Below are positions 1 through 5,149 of a stretch of 6,073 nucleotides of DNA, in pieces. A program made the translations under genes and the position numbers. The notes beneath the pieces were generated by a model, which was not told where the DNA came from, searched no databases, and worked only from the letters and a program-made list of their open reading frames with translations. Where the stretch lies: the NCBI GenBank assembly GCA_946480545.1, contig CAMLKY010000144.1:1-6073 (forward strand). The letters are read 5' to 3'. The stretch's first letter is position 1; each line of letters opens with the position of its first letter. This stretch comes from an uncultured Acidobacteriota bacterium (GTDB taxonomy: Bacteria; Acidobacteriota; Blastocatellia; Pyrinomonadales; Pyrinomonadaceae).

Positions 1-504
1 CGACATGAACAACCCAAGGGTCGCCGTGATCTGGATGAACGACGTGTAGAACCCTCGTCGCTCGTCGGGCACGTGCTCGGCGACGTAAACGGCCGCCCCA
101 CCGTATTCACCACCGAGGGCGAGTCCCTGCAGAACGCGTATCACTAAAAGGATGATCGGTGCCGCGATACCGATCTGTGCGTATGTCGGAAGAAAGCCGA
201 TCACCGCCGTCGCACCGCCCATGATCAGGAGTGTGACGAGGAACGCATATTTACGTCCGACGAGATCTCCGATGCGACCGAAGAACAACGCTCCGAATGG
301 GCGAACGACAAACCCGACCGCGAACGTCGCGAGATACGCGATGTAAGCGAACGTGTCATTCCCGGGTGGGTAAAAGAGCGGTGCGATGATGCCGGCGAGA
401 CTTCCGAAGATATAGAAGTCGTACCATTCGATCATCGTCCCGACGGACGATGCACCGATCACCTGCCAGATCTTTGATCGCGAGATTTGTTCCGCAGCAG
501 TCAT
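1..504 (-). CDS. MFS transporter, metabolite:H+ symporter type (partial, N-terminal part)
   Basis: Inner-membrane secondary transporter of the major facilitator superfamily, probably importing an organic acid, osmolyte or similar small solute with protons. The reading frame starts at ATG 504-502 and is open for 168 codons to the left edge, so the C-terminal half or more is missing. Visible family marks are GTMIEWYDFYIFG (residues 22-34), characteristic of the metabolite:H+ symporter group (ShiA, ProP and KgtP relatives); the cytoplasmic loop motif GRIGDLVGRK (76-85), matching the MFS motif A; and RVLQGLALGGEYGGA (123-137) followed by an acidic/basic loop at AEHVPDERRG. Hydrophobic segments lie at about 30-46, 53-75, 86-106 and 112-133. 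No clear Shine-Dalgarno precedes the ATG; the start is chosen because MTAAEQISRSKIWQVIGAS is a normal N-terminus for the family. It diverges from the Dabb gene. The substrate cannot be told from this part. Confidence 0.9.
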   Translation of the reverse strand, partial: MTAAEQISRSKIWQVIGASSVGTMIEWYDFYIFGSLAGIIAPLFYPPGNDTFAYIAYLATFAVGFVVRPFGALFFGRIGDLVGRKYAFLVTLLIMGGATAVIGFLPTYAQIGIAAPIILLVIRVLQGLALGGEYGGAAVYVAEHVPDERRGFYTSFIQITATLGLFMS

Positions 505-540
505 TCTATAGTTAGAGAGATTTTGCTTGAGGAAGAAGTT

Positions 541-610
541 TCACGCAAAGTTCGCCAAGTTTGCAAAGCTCGGGGATTCTCCCTTTGCGTGCGCTGCGAG
601 CTTTGCGTGA
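541..610. repeat. Imperfect palindrome of CACGCAAAG type in the divergent spacer
   Basis: The left arm begins TCACGCAAAG (541-550) and the right arm ends CTTTGCGTGA (601-610), a perfect 10-bp inverted pair. Extending inward, about 21 of 28 positions (541-568 against 583-610) are complementary, leaving a loop of about 14 bases. The right arm carries CTTTGCGTG twice, 18 bases apart (583-591 and 601-609). The palindrome lies in the 149-bp spacer between the divergent MFS and Dabb genes, so it could affect transcription of either, but nothing shows that it does. Its form suits a dispersed intergenic repeat. It also overlaps the upstream extension of the Dabb reading frame, which argues that this extension is not coding. 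Confidence 0.7.
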
Positions 611-653
611 GATTTCTTCAGATATAGAAATCCGCTGTAAGATAGTCCCCGAC

Positions 654-944
654 ATGCTAGTCCATATCGTGTGCTGGAAATACAAACCCGGAACAACCTC
701 GGCGCAGCGCGAGGATCATATCGCGCGGCTCAGGGCATTACCGGGCGTGATCCCGGACATCGAGAGTTTCGAGGTTGGCAGCGACATACTGCATCTCGAC
801 CGTTCGTTCGACACCGGGCTTGTCGCTAAGTATCCGGACCGCGAGGCGCTCGACTTCTACACCGACCATCCCGAGCATCAAAAAGTCGCCGCACTAGGGA
901 AGAAGATCGCGGAACGGGTCGTGTCGGTGGATTTTCTTGCTTAG
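654..944 (+). CDS. Dabb family protein (stress-responsive alpha/beta-barrel domain)
   Basis: Small soluble protein of 96 residues that is almost entirely one Dabb (stress-responsive A/B barrel) domain, a dimeric ferredoxin-like fold. Family marks are the N-terminal strand MLVHIVCWKYKPG, the helix with REDHIARLRALPGVIP, the strand ESFEVGSDI, the central LDRSFDTGLVAKYPDREAL, and the conserved YTDHPEHQKVA near residue 70, ending in a VSVDFLA strand. The length matches single-domain family members. The frame is open upstream to an ATG at 561, but that extension would translate the CACGCAAAG palindrome and has no family resemblance, so the ATG at 654 is preferred even though no good ribosome-binding site precedes it. 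Family members are variously stress-induced proteins or small cyclases/decarboxylases; the reaction, if any, is unknown here. It is followed after 120 bp by the PHP gene. Confidence 0.88.
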   Translation: MLVHIVCWKYKPGTTSAQREDHIARLRALPGVIPDIESFEVGSDILHLDRSFDTGLVAKYPDREALDFYTDHPEHQKVAALGKKIAERVVSVDFLA

Positions 945-965
945 CGGCCGGAGTTCATCCAACGG

Positions 966-1057
966 TTCGTGATCTGTTCGTGTCGTTCGTGTAAGTTCGT
1001 GGTTTCCTTTCTCAAGCTGGAAGACTGGAACCACTAATTCACACGAAATGACACGAA
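966..1057. repeat. TTCGTG/CACGAA palindrome with about 10-bp phasing
   Basis: TTCGTG hexamers start at 966, 977, 986 and 996, and reverse-complement CACGAA copies start at 1042 and 1052, so they recur every 9-11 bases. The arms 977-1005 and 1028-1057 are complementary at about 24 of 29 positions with one bulge, around a loop of about 22 bases. The element occupies most of the Dabb-PHP spacer, and its right arm ends only 7 bases before the PHP start codon. It looks like a dispersed intergenic palindrome of the same general style as the one at 541-610 but with a different core. Transcribed from upstream it would form a long hairpin; there is no U-tract, so it is not called a terminator. Confidence 0.7.
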
Positions 1058-1064
1058 GAAGAAA
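1055..1064 (+). promoter_or_regulatory. Purine-rich, possible ribosome-binding stretch of the PHP gene
   Basis: GAAGAAGAAA lies directly before the ATG at 1065. It is purine-rich and could act as a weak Shine-Dalgarno, but it lacks GGAG and is very close to the start. Its first three bases belong to the right arm of the CACGAA palindrome, so a hairpin there would lie against the translation start. Confidence 0.3.
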
Positions 1065-2276
1065 ATGAAGAAGATTGCAAAACGTATTCTGCTGGTGCTG
1101 CTGATCCTGCTTGTCCTGGTGCAGATTCCGTTTATCTATCGGCGGTACCAGACGGGGCAGCTCGCGGAAAAGATCTCGCAACTCGAATTGCAACGGTCGA
1201 CGCACCCGGATCCGACCTTCAAAGAATACAAAGGCATCATCCACGCCCACACATCGCTCGGCGGGCACAGCACGGGTTCGTTCGAGGAATTGATCGCCGC
1301 GGCGAACGCCAACGAGCTCGACTTTGTTCTGATGACCGAGCACGTCACCGACGCTTACGACTCGGCCGCGCTGACATTGAATGGTGTTTACGGGAAGACG
1401 CTCTTTGTCGGCGGGAACGAGCTCGACACGACCGACGGCGATCGTTTTCTACTGATCCCGGGCGGCGGCGAAGCGGTCGCCGCGAGAATGTCGGGTACTG
1501 CCGCGTTTCTCGATGCGGCAAAGCGAGAGAACAAGCTCGCGCTGGTGACCTACCCGGAGAAATTCAAATCGTGGGATTCGCAGTTCGACGGTGTCGAGGT
1601 CTTCAGCCTTCATACCGCTGCAAAGCAGATGAGTTGGCTCGGCGCTCTGGGCGACCTCATCTGGAGTTATCCATCGTATCCGGAGCTGACGTTCGCTAAG
1701 AACTTCACACGGCCCGATGCGAACCTCGCGAAGTTCGATGAGATCGCAGCGAAGCGACCGATCTCTCTTTTCGCAGGGACCGATGCACATTCCGATCTCG
1801 GCATTCATATCCTCGGCACCGACGGCGGTCAGAAGTTGATCGACATCAAGCTCGATCCATACGAAACCATCTTTAGGATCGCGCGGGTGCACGTGCTGAT
1901 CGAGAATGACAAAGAGTTCAATCGCGAAACGCTGCTCGAGGCAGTTCGGGCCGGGAGATACTTTATCGGGTTTGACGCGCTAGGTGACACGACGGGTTTC
2001 ACCTTCCGGGCACACGGCCAGGGTTTTACACATTTCACTTCGGAAATGGGTGATGAAGTGAAGGAATTATCTAGCTTTGTCGCGCGTTCGCCGCAGAAGG
2101 GTCGGATCGTATTTCGGCTCGACCGCGGCATAGTTCACGAGGCAACCGGAGTTGCAGAGGCGTCAATGTTAATCTCCGAGCCCGGGGCTTACCGCGTTGA
2201 GGTCTACCGAGACGATCTCGGCCCGCCCTTTGATAGAATGCCGTGGATAATCTCGAATCCGATCTATGTCAGGTGA
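1065..2276 (+). CDS. Membrane-anchored PHP-domain metal-dependent hydrolase
   Basis: 403-residue protein of the PHP (polymerase and histidinol phosphatase) superfamily, whose members are metal-dependent phosphoesterases or related hydrolases. Residues 1-6 are basic (MKKIAK) and 7-25 form one strongly hydrophobic Leu/Val helix with no cleavage site, so the enzyme is probably anchored in the inner membrane with the catalytic domain in the periplasm. Metal-binding motifs are in order: IIHAHTSLGGHS (H60, H62, possibly H68), MTEH (E92, H93, where TDH is usual), GNEL (E119), FSLH (H183) and AGTDAHSD (D240, H242). Residues from about 305 form a C-terminal beta-rich region ending in EPGAYRVEVYRDD and WIISNPIYV, an ending seen in other PHP proteins with an Ig-like tail. 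The set of ligands appears complete, so activity is likely; the substrate is unknown. It stands alone between repeat-rich spacers. Confidence 0.85.
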   Translation: MKKIAKRILLVLLILLVLVQIPFIYRRYQTGQLAEKISQLELQRSTHPDPTFKEYKGIIHAHTSLGGHSTGSFEELIAAANANELDFVLMTEHVTDAYDSAALTLNGVYGKTLFVGGNELDTTDGDRFLLIPGGGEAVAARMSGTAAFLDAAKRENKLALVTYPEKFKSWDSQFDGVEVFSLHTAAKQMSWLGALGDLIWSYPSYPELTFAKNFTRPDANLAKFDEIAAKRPISLFAGTDAHSDLGIHILGTDGGQKLIDIKLDPYETIFRIARVHVLIENDKEFNRETLLEAVRAGRYFIGFDALGDTTGFTFRAHGQGFTHFTSEMGDEVKELSSFVARSPQKGRIVFRLDRGIVHEATGVAEASMLISEPGAYRVEVYRDDLGPPFDRMPWIISNPIYVR

Positions 2277-2286
2277 TTCGGCAACA

Positions 2287-2318
2287 GTCAGAACCGGGAG
2301 TCGGTAGCGACCGGGGCT
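2287..2318 (+). repeat. Solo GTCAGAACCGGGAG...GCGACCGGGGCT unit
   Basis: One forward copy of the roughly 32-bp unit that reads GTCAGAACCGGGAG, then a short variable stretch (TCG), then GTAGCGACCGGGGCT. It lies 10 bases after the PHP stop codon and 9 bases before an identically oriented unit that opens the composite element. It has no inverted partner of its own, so it is either a half element or a tandem duplicate of the neighbouring end. Confidence 0.85.
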
Positions 2319-2327
2319 CTGCGTCTT

Positions 2328-2505
2328 GTCAGAACCGGGAGCCAGTAGCGACCGGGGCTTTGATGATTACGGCCTTCTACCGCAGATAACGCAGATCAGG
2401 AAAATGCTCAGATCTTGATCCCCGTCATCCGCGGTCGACACACCCCCGGCTAGCGCTCGACTGGACCAATTCCAGGTCCCCGGTCGCTACAGGCTCCCGG
2501 TTCTG
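2328..2505. repeat. Composite nested palindromic element, copy 1 (178 bp)
   Basis: The outer arms are inverted copies of one unit. The forward arm at 2328-2360 runs from GTCAGAACCGGGAGCC to AGCGACCGGGGCTT. The reverse arm at 2478-2505 runs from CCCCGGTCGCTAC to CTCCCGGTTCTG. They match at about 27 of 28 positions. Inside lies a second inverted pair: CCGCAGATAAC (2380-2390) against GTCATCCGCGG (2424-2434), 9 of 11 complementary. Inside that is a third pair, GATCA (2394-2398) against TGATC (2416-2420). No reading frame is carried. The same order of nested motifs recurs at 4944-5123 with almost the same overall length, which suggests a defined mobile or REPIN/MITE-like element rather than chance repeats. 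No target-site duplication is visible at the ends. Confidence 0.8.
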
Positions 2506-2609
2506 CCTATTGACGCCAGGTATCGAGATTACTGTTCGGCAAGCAAACGCATTTACGACACCGAACATCATAGAAAAGCATCTTTAAGAGACCAGTTTAG
2601 AGAACGATA

Positions 2610-4691
2610 ATGAAGAACCTGTTTAGAATTTCCCTTCCCGTAGCCGCTATCTTTGTGCTTTCGGCGGCTGTTTTTGGTCAGCAGGCCAAGCGGACCCCGT
2701 TCGACGTTACGAATTACGTGATGGACGTCCAGCTTGCCCCGGTCGAGAACAAGCTTTCGGCCACCGTGGACGTGACTTTCGTTCCGGGCGAGAGCACTCG
2801 AACAGTCGCTTTTGAGCTGAACGGCTCGTTGAAGGTCGATGAGGTGACGCGAGTCGGGGCAGCGACTTCGGTATCCGGACCCGCTACAGGAAAGGGCAAG
2901 ACCACCAAGCCGGTCGCGACCGCGGCTCCCGCGGGCGATGTGACCTTCGTACAGGACCAGGCTGGGGGATCGTCGGATCTCGGCCCGCACGTTCGTGTCG
3001 ATCTCGGTTCGGATGTTGCGAAGGGAAGTCCGGTGACACTGCGGTTCAAATACAGCGGGATCTTGAATCTCCCGAGCGGCGGCCCGCTCCTGAATAAGCG
3101 TCTCGCGTATGTCGGCGAGAATCAGGGTTACCTGATGTATGCGGCCCGCTGGTTTCCGTTCCATGATTATGCGGCCGATCCGTCGACGGCTGATATCAGC
3201 ATCACCGTTCCCGGGGGCTTTCAGGTTGCCGGTTACAGCGAAACTCCGACGACGGCATCGGGTAACAAGTTTCGCTTTGTTCAAACCGGCCTTGTAGGCA
3301 ACCTCGCATACGGAAAGTATTCGACACGAAACCTGAACATCGGCGGCTACGAGCTTCAGTTCTTTACGCGTCCCGGTGTCGATCAGCAGGTCATCGGCTA
3401 TGGCGAAACGCTGGGAAAGGCTCTCGAATTCTACACAAAGAAATACGGCGAACCGCTGATGGGCAAAAGGCTGATCGTCGTGCAGATCGATGATGAAAGC
3501 CTCGACTTCTACTCGTCGACGGGCATGCTCTTTATCGCCGACAAGCAGTTTGAGCAGGCGCGCGAGATCACCGGCGAGCGTCTCCAGCGCGAGGCGGCGT
3601 ACCAGTGGTGGGGTCTTACCGTTGGCCTGAAATCGTTTGATGACGCGTGGCTGTCGCAGGGGCTTGCCGAGTACAGCGCGTACTCGCTCCGCGAAAGCCA
3701 AATGACCGGTGCACAGCTCGACAACCTTCGTCGCGAGCTTCTCGAGAAGTCGCTGACGTTTGAACAGACTGCCTCGCTGCTTCGAGCACCGGCGAATCTC
3801 GATGACCAGTCGACGGCCTACCAGTACATCATGTACGCGAAGGGCGCGTTCGTCTTCAAGCTGCTCCGCGACACGATGGGTCAGCAGAATTTCGACAAGC
3901 TGCTTCGGACCCACCTGCAGGAGAATCGCGGCAAGACCGTTTCGATCGATGAGTTCGAAAAACTCGCTTCGCGTATTTCGGGTGATAACCTTCGTTACTT
4001 CTTTGCCCGCTGGGTGGAGGGCACGGGCGTACCGGAGTTCAGCTCCGATTACCTGATCATCCGTACGCGCGGCGGGAAGTTTGTCGCTCGCGGAACGGTA
4101 AAACAGAATTACGATAACCTGCGGCTGCCGGTCGAGGTACAGCTTCGCAGCGAGGGCGAGAACGGGCTGCAGATGCAGACGCTTCAGATGGACGAGGCGA
4201 GCGCGGATTTTAATATCGAATCGAACGGCAAACCGCTCGGCGTCGTGATCGACCCGAACTACAAGTTGCTGCGGATCTCGCCGGACCTCCGCGTTTCAGC
4301 CATCGCACGCCGCGGCATCGAGCGGTTCAAGGAAGGAAGCTACGCTGAGGCGCAGGCACAGTTCGAAGAGGCCCTGAAGCTTGACCGATCAAATTCGTGG
4401 GTCTACTACCACCTCGGCCTGCTGTTTCTCGAGCAGCGAAATTACGATCTCGCGATCGACAATTTCAAAGCCGCGCTCGGAGGCAACCTTAGTCCGCCGT
4501 GGCTGTCCGTTTGGTCGAACATCAAGATGGGCAACGCTTACGATGCCAAGGGTGACCGCAACCGCGCAGTCGCCGCCTACAAGCGTGCGGCAGATCTCGG
4601 TGACAACTACGACAACGCCCAGGAAGCCGTGAAGCGATACCAGGCGACGCCGTACGATCCAAAGGAAAGTAAGGCGACAGCGAGTCGGTAA
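2610..4691 (+). CDS. Secreted M1-peptidase-fold protein with degenerate zinc site and C-terminal TPRs
   Basis: 693-residue exported protein. Residues 1-23 form a signal peptide (KNLFR, hydrophobic core, cleavage probably near VFG-QQ). Residues 28-250 match the beta-saddle N-domain of M1 aminopeptidases, with a Lys/Thr/Ala/Pro-rich insert at about 84-110. The catalytic-type domain follows at about 260-475: REAAYQWWG (327-335), W347 in DAWLSQGLAEY (345-355), and the conserved YAKGAFVFKLLRD (409-421). The M1 zinc motif HEXXH-x18-E is replaced exactly in register by R327-E-A-A-Y331 and Q350, and no GxMEN exopeptidase motif is seen (YSSTGMLFIAD instead). A beta module ends near GVVIDPNYKLLRI (544-556). 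Residues 565-680 carry about three TPR repeats. The fold is clear; zinc peptidase activity is unlikely, and a binding or scaffold role is inferred. The gene stands alone between repeat spacers. Confidence 0.88.
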   Translation: MKNLFRISLPVAAIFVLSAAVFGQQAKRTPFDVTNYVMDVQLAPVENKLSATVDVTFVPGESTRTVAFELNGSLKVDEVTRVGAATSVSGPATGKGKTTKPVATAAPAGDVTFVQDQAGGSSDLGPHVRVDLGSDVAKGSPVTLRFKYSGILNLPSGGPLLNKRLAYVGENQGYLMYAARWFPFHDYAADPSTADISITVPGGFQVAGYSETPTTASGNKFRFVQTGLVGNLAYGKYSTRNLNIGGYELQFFTRPGVDQQVIGYGETLGKALEFYTKKYGEPLMGKRLIVVQIDDESLDFYSSTGMLFIADKQFEQAREITGERLQREAAYQWWGLTVGLKSFDDAWLSQGLAEYSAYSLRESQMTGAQLDNLRRELLEKSLTFEQTASLLRAPANLDDQSTAYQYIMYAKGAFVFKLLRDTMGQQNFDKLLRTHLQENRGKTVSIDEFEKLASRISGDNLRYFFARWVEGTGVPEFSSDYLIIRTRGGKFVARGTVKQNYDNLRLPVEVQLRSEGENGLQMQTLQMDEASADFNIESNGKPLGVVIDPNYKLLRISPDLRVSAIARRGIERFKEGSYAEAQAQFEEALKLDRSNSWVYYHLGLLFLEQRNYDLAIDNFKAALGGNLSPPWLSVWSNIKMGNAYDAKGDRNRAVAAYKRAADLGDNYDNAQEAVKRYQATPYDPKESKATASR

Positions 4692-4697
4692 TTTCCT

Positions 4698-4730
4698 GTC
4701 AGAACCGGGAGCCGTTAGCGACCGGGGCTT
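4698..4730 (+). repeat. Solo GTCAGAACCGGGAGCC...GCGACCGGGGCTT unit
   Basis: Forward copy of the same unit that forms the arms of the composite elements, starting 6 bases after the stop codon of the M1-like gene. It differs from the 2328 copy mainly in the variable middle (GT for AG before TAGCG). The nearest reverse-oriented unit is at 5092-5123, already paired with the unit at 4944. The close approach to the stop codon mirrors the solo unit 10 bases after the PHP stop codon. Confidence 0.85.
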
Positions 4731-4763
4731 CCACCCGAGTCCAGTCGATCACTGGCCGCATCA

Positions 4764-4790
4764 CTGAGTCTCGGCGTCTCTGCGGTAAAA
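4764..4790. repeat. Short degenerate repeat of GTCTCGGC/GTCTCTGCGG type
   Basis: CTGAGTCTCGGCGTCTC followed by TGCGGTAAAA resembles the dispersed intergenic repeats built from short 'gtctctgcgg' steps. Two near-identical 8-base steps, GTCTCGGC (4768-4775) and GTCTCTGC (4776-4783), lie side by side. A related CTCTGCGTCTT string separates the two forward units at 2317-2327. The call is weak because the stretch is short. Confidence 0.35.
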
Positions 4791-4804
4791 ATGCTGAGAG
4801 TTGG

Positions 4805-4933
4805 CTAAAACCTGAACTTCGCCCGGAACTGTCCGACTCTCGGACTGCCGAGAGTGTTTGTGATCACGCCGAAATCTACCGAGTCCTGCAGATCACTGTT
4901 CGGATTGGCGAATGCGGATCCAAAAGTGAAATG
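4805..4933 (-). pseudogene. Remnant of the 3' end of a TonB-dependent receptor gene
   Basis: On the minus strand, codons 4933 to 4808 followed by TAG (4807-4805) encode a 42-residue tail that includes FANPNSDLQD and FGVITNTLGSPRVGQF and ends in an aromatic, RAKFRF. This pattern (asparagine/proline stretch, FGxIT, a GSPR turn, QFxxKF, terminal Phe) is the usual last beta-strand region of acidobacterial carboxypeptidase-regulatory-domain/TonB-dependent outer-membrane receptors. Such receptors run to about 1000 residues, so nearly the whole gene is absent. The frame stays open to 5068 but passes straight into the repeat element at 4944 and has no plausible start or family resemblance there, so it is taken as a relic. 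No stop codon interrupts the 42 codons, which suggests a recent loss. It lies on the same strand as, and downstream of, the amine oxidase gene. Confidence 0.65.
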
Positions 4934-4943
4934 GTCGTCACGT

Positions 4944-5123
4944 GTCGGAACCGGGAGCGGTGGCGACCGGGCTCTGTCGTTGGGGCATCTAGCCGCGTAT
5001 TTACGCGGATGACGCGGATCAGACCGGATTTGATCTGTCTCATACCTGTCATCCGCAAGTGATTGCCGCTACCAGCACTCGCCCGGCTTAAAAGCCCCGG
5101 TCGCTACGGCTCCCGGTTCTGAC
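4944..5123. repeat. Composite nested palindromic element, copy 2 (180 bp)
   Basis: The outer arms are the forward unit at 4944-4975 (GTCGGAACCGGGAGC, then a diverged GGTGGCGACCGGGCTCT) and the reverse unit at 5092-5123 (AAGCCCCGGTCGCTACGG, then CTCCCGGTTCTGAC). They are complementary at roughly 27 of 32 positions. Inside, GCGGATGAC (5005-5013) pairs perfectly with GTCATCCGC (5048-5056), and within that GATCA (5017-5021) pairs with TGATC (5031-5035). This is the same nested order as copy 1 at 2328-2505, and the total length differs by only 2 bases. The intervening sequence has diverged, although both copies keep a CCCGGCT string shortly before the right arm. The element sits between the receptor relic and the amine oxidase stop codon, in a convergent spacer. 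Confidence 0.8.
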
Positions 5124-5149
5124 CTCACAACGTATGTTGAAATCCGCAA

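Larger units (their letters stand above)
2277..2609. other. 333-bp repeat-filled spacer between PHP and M1-like genes
   Basis: No gene is seen here. The left two-thirds hold one solo repeat unit (2287-2318) and the composite palindromic element (2328-2505). The last 104 bases form the leader of the M1-like gene. TTGACG at 2510-2515 resembles a -35 box, but no convincing -10 box lies at the right distance. The bases before the ATG at 2610 (TTTAGAGAACGATA) have only a weak AGAGA ribosome-binding resemblance. Confidence 0.6.

Noticed and set aside
561..653. N-terminal extension of the Dabb gene from an ATG at 561
   Set aside because: It would translate part of the CACGCAAAG palindrome, has no family similarity, and would make the protein 31 residues longer than a normal Dabb domain.
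2510..2538. TTGACG as the -35 box of a promoter for the M1-like gene
   Set aside because: At 15-18 bases downstream there is no TATAAT-like hexamer, and the box falls 5 bases after the repeat element; the evidence is too weak for a feature.
2525..2540. GATTACTGTTCGG resembling GATCACTGTTCGG in the receptor relic (4891-4903), as a second receptor remnant
   Set aside because: Only about 12 of 13 bases agree. The minus-strand reading around it (PNSNLD) does not continue into the FGxIT...QF signature, so chance is likely.
2568..3914. Long minus-strand open frame of 448 codons opposite the M1-like gene
   Set aside because: It is antisense to a gene with a clear signal peptide, M1 motifs and TPRs. 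Its translation shows no recognisable motif and is rich in Arg/Leu, as is usual for antisense frames in GC-rich genes.
4836..4855. Perfect 8-bp inverted repeat ACTCTCGG/CCGAGAGT with a 4-base loop, as a possible terminator
   Set aside because: There is no T-tract on either side, and it falls inside the TLGSPRV codons of the receptor relic, where that codon choice explains it.
4876..5068. Minus-strand open frames across the repeat element as small genes
   Set aside because: They read through the inverted repeat arms, lack plausible starts and ribosome-binding sites, and have no recognisable protein features.
4938..5133. ACGT-containing flanks (TCACGT before, TCACAACGT after) as a target-site duplication of composite element copy 2
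   Set aside because: The match is only about 4-5 bases, is at unequal distances from the ends, and has no counterpart around copy 1.
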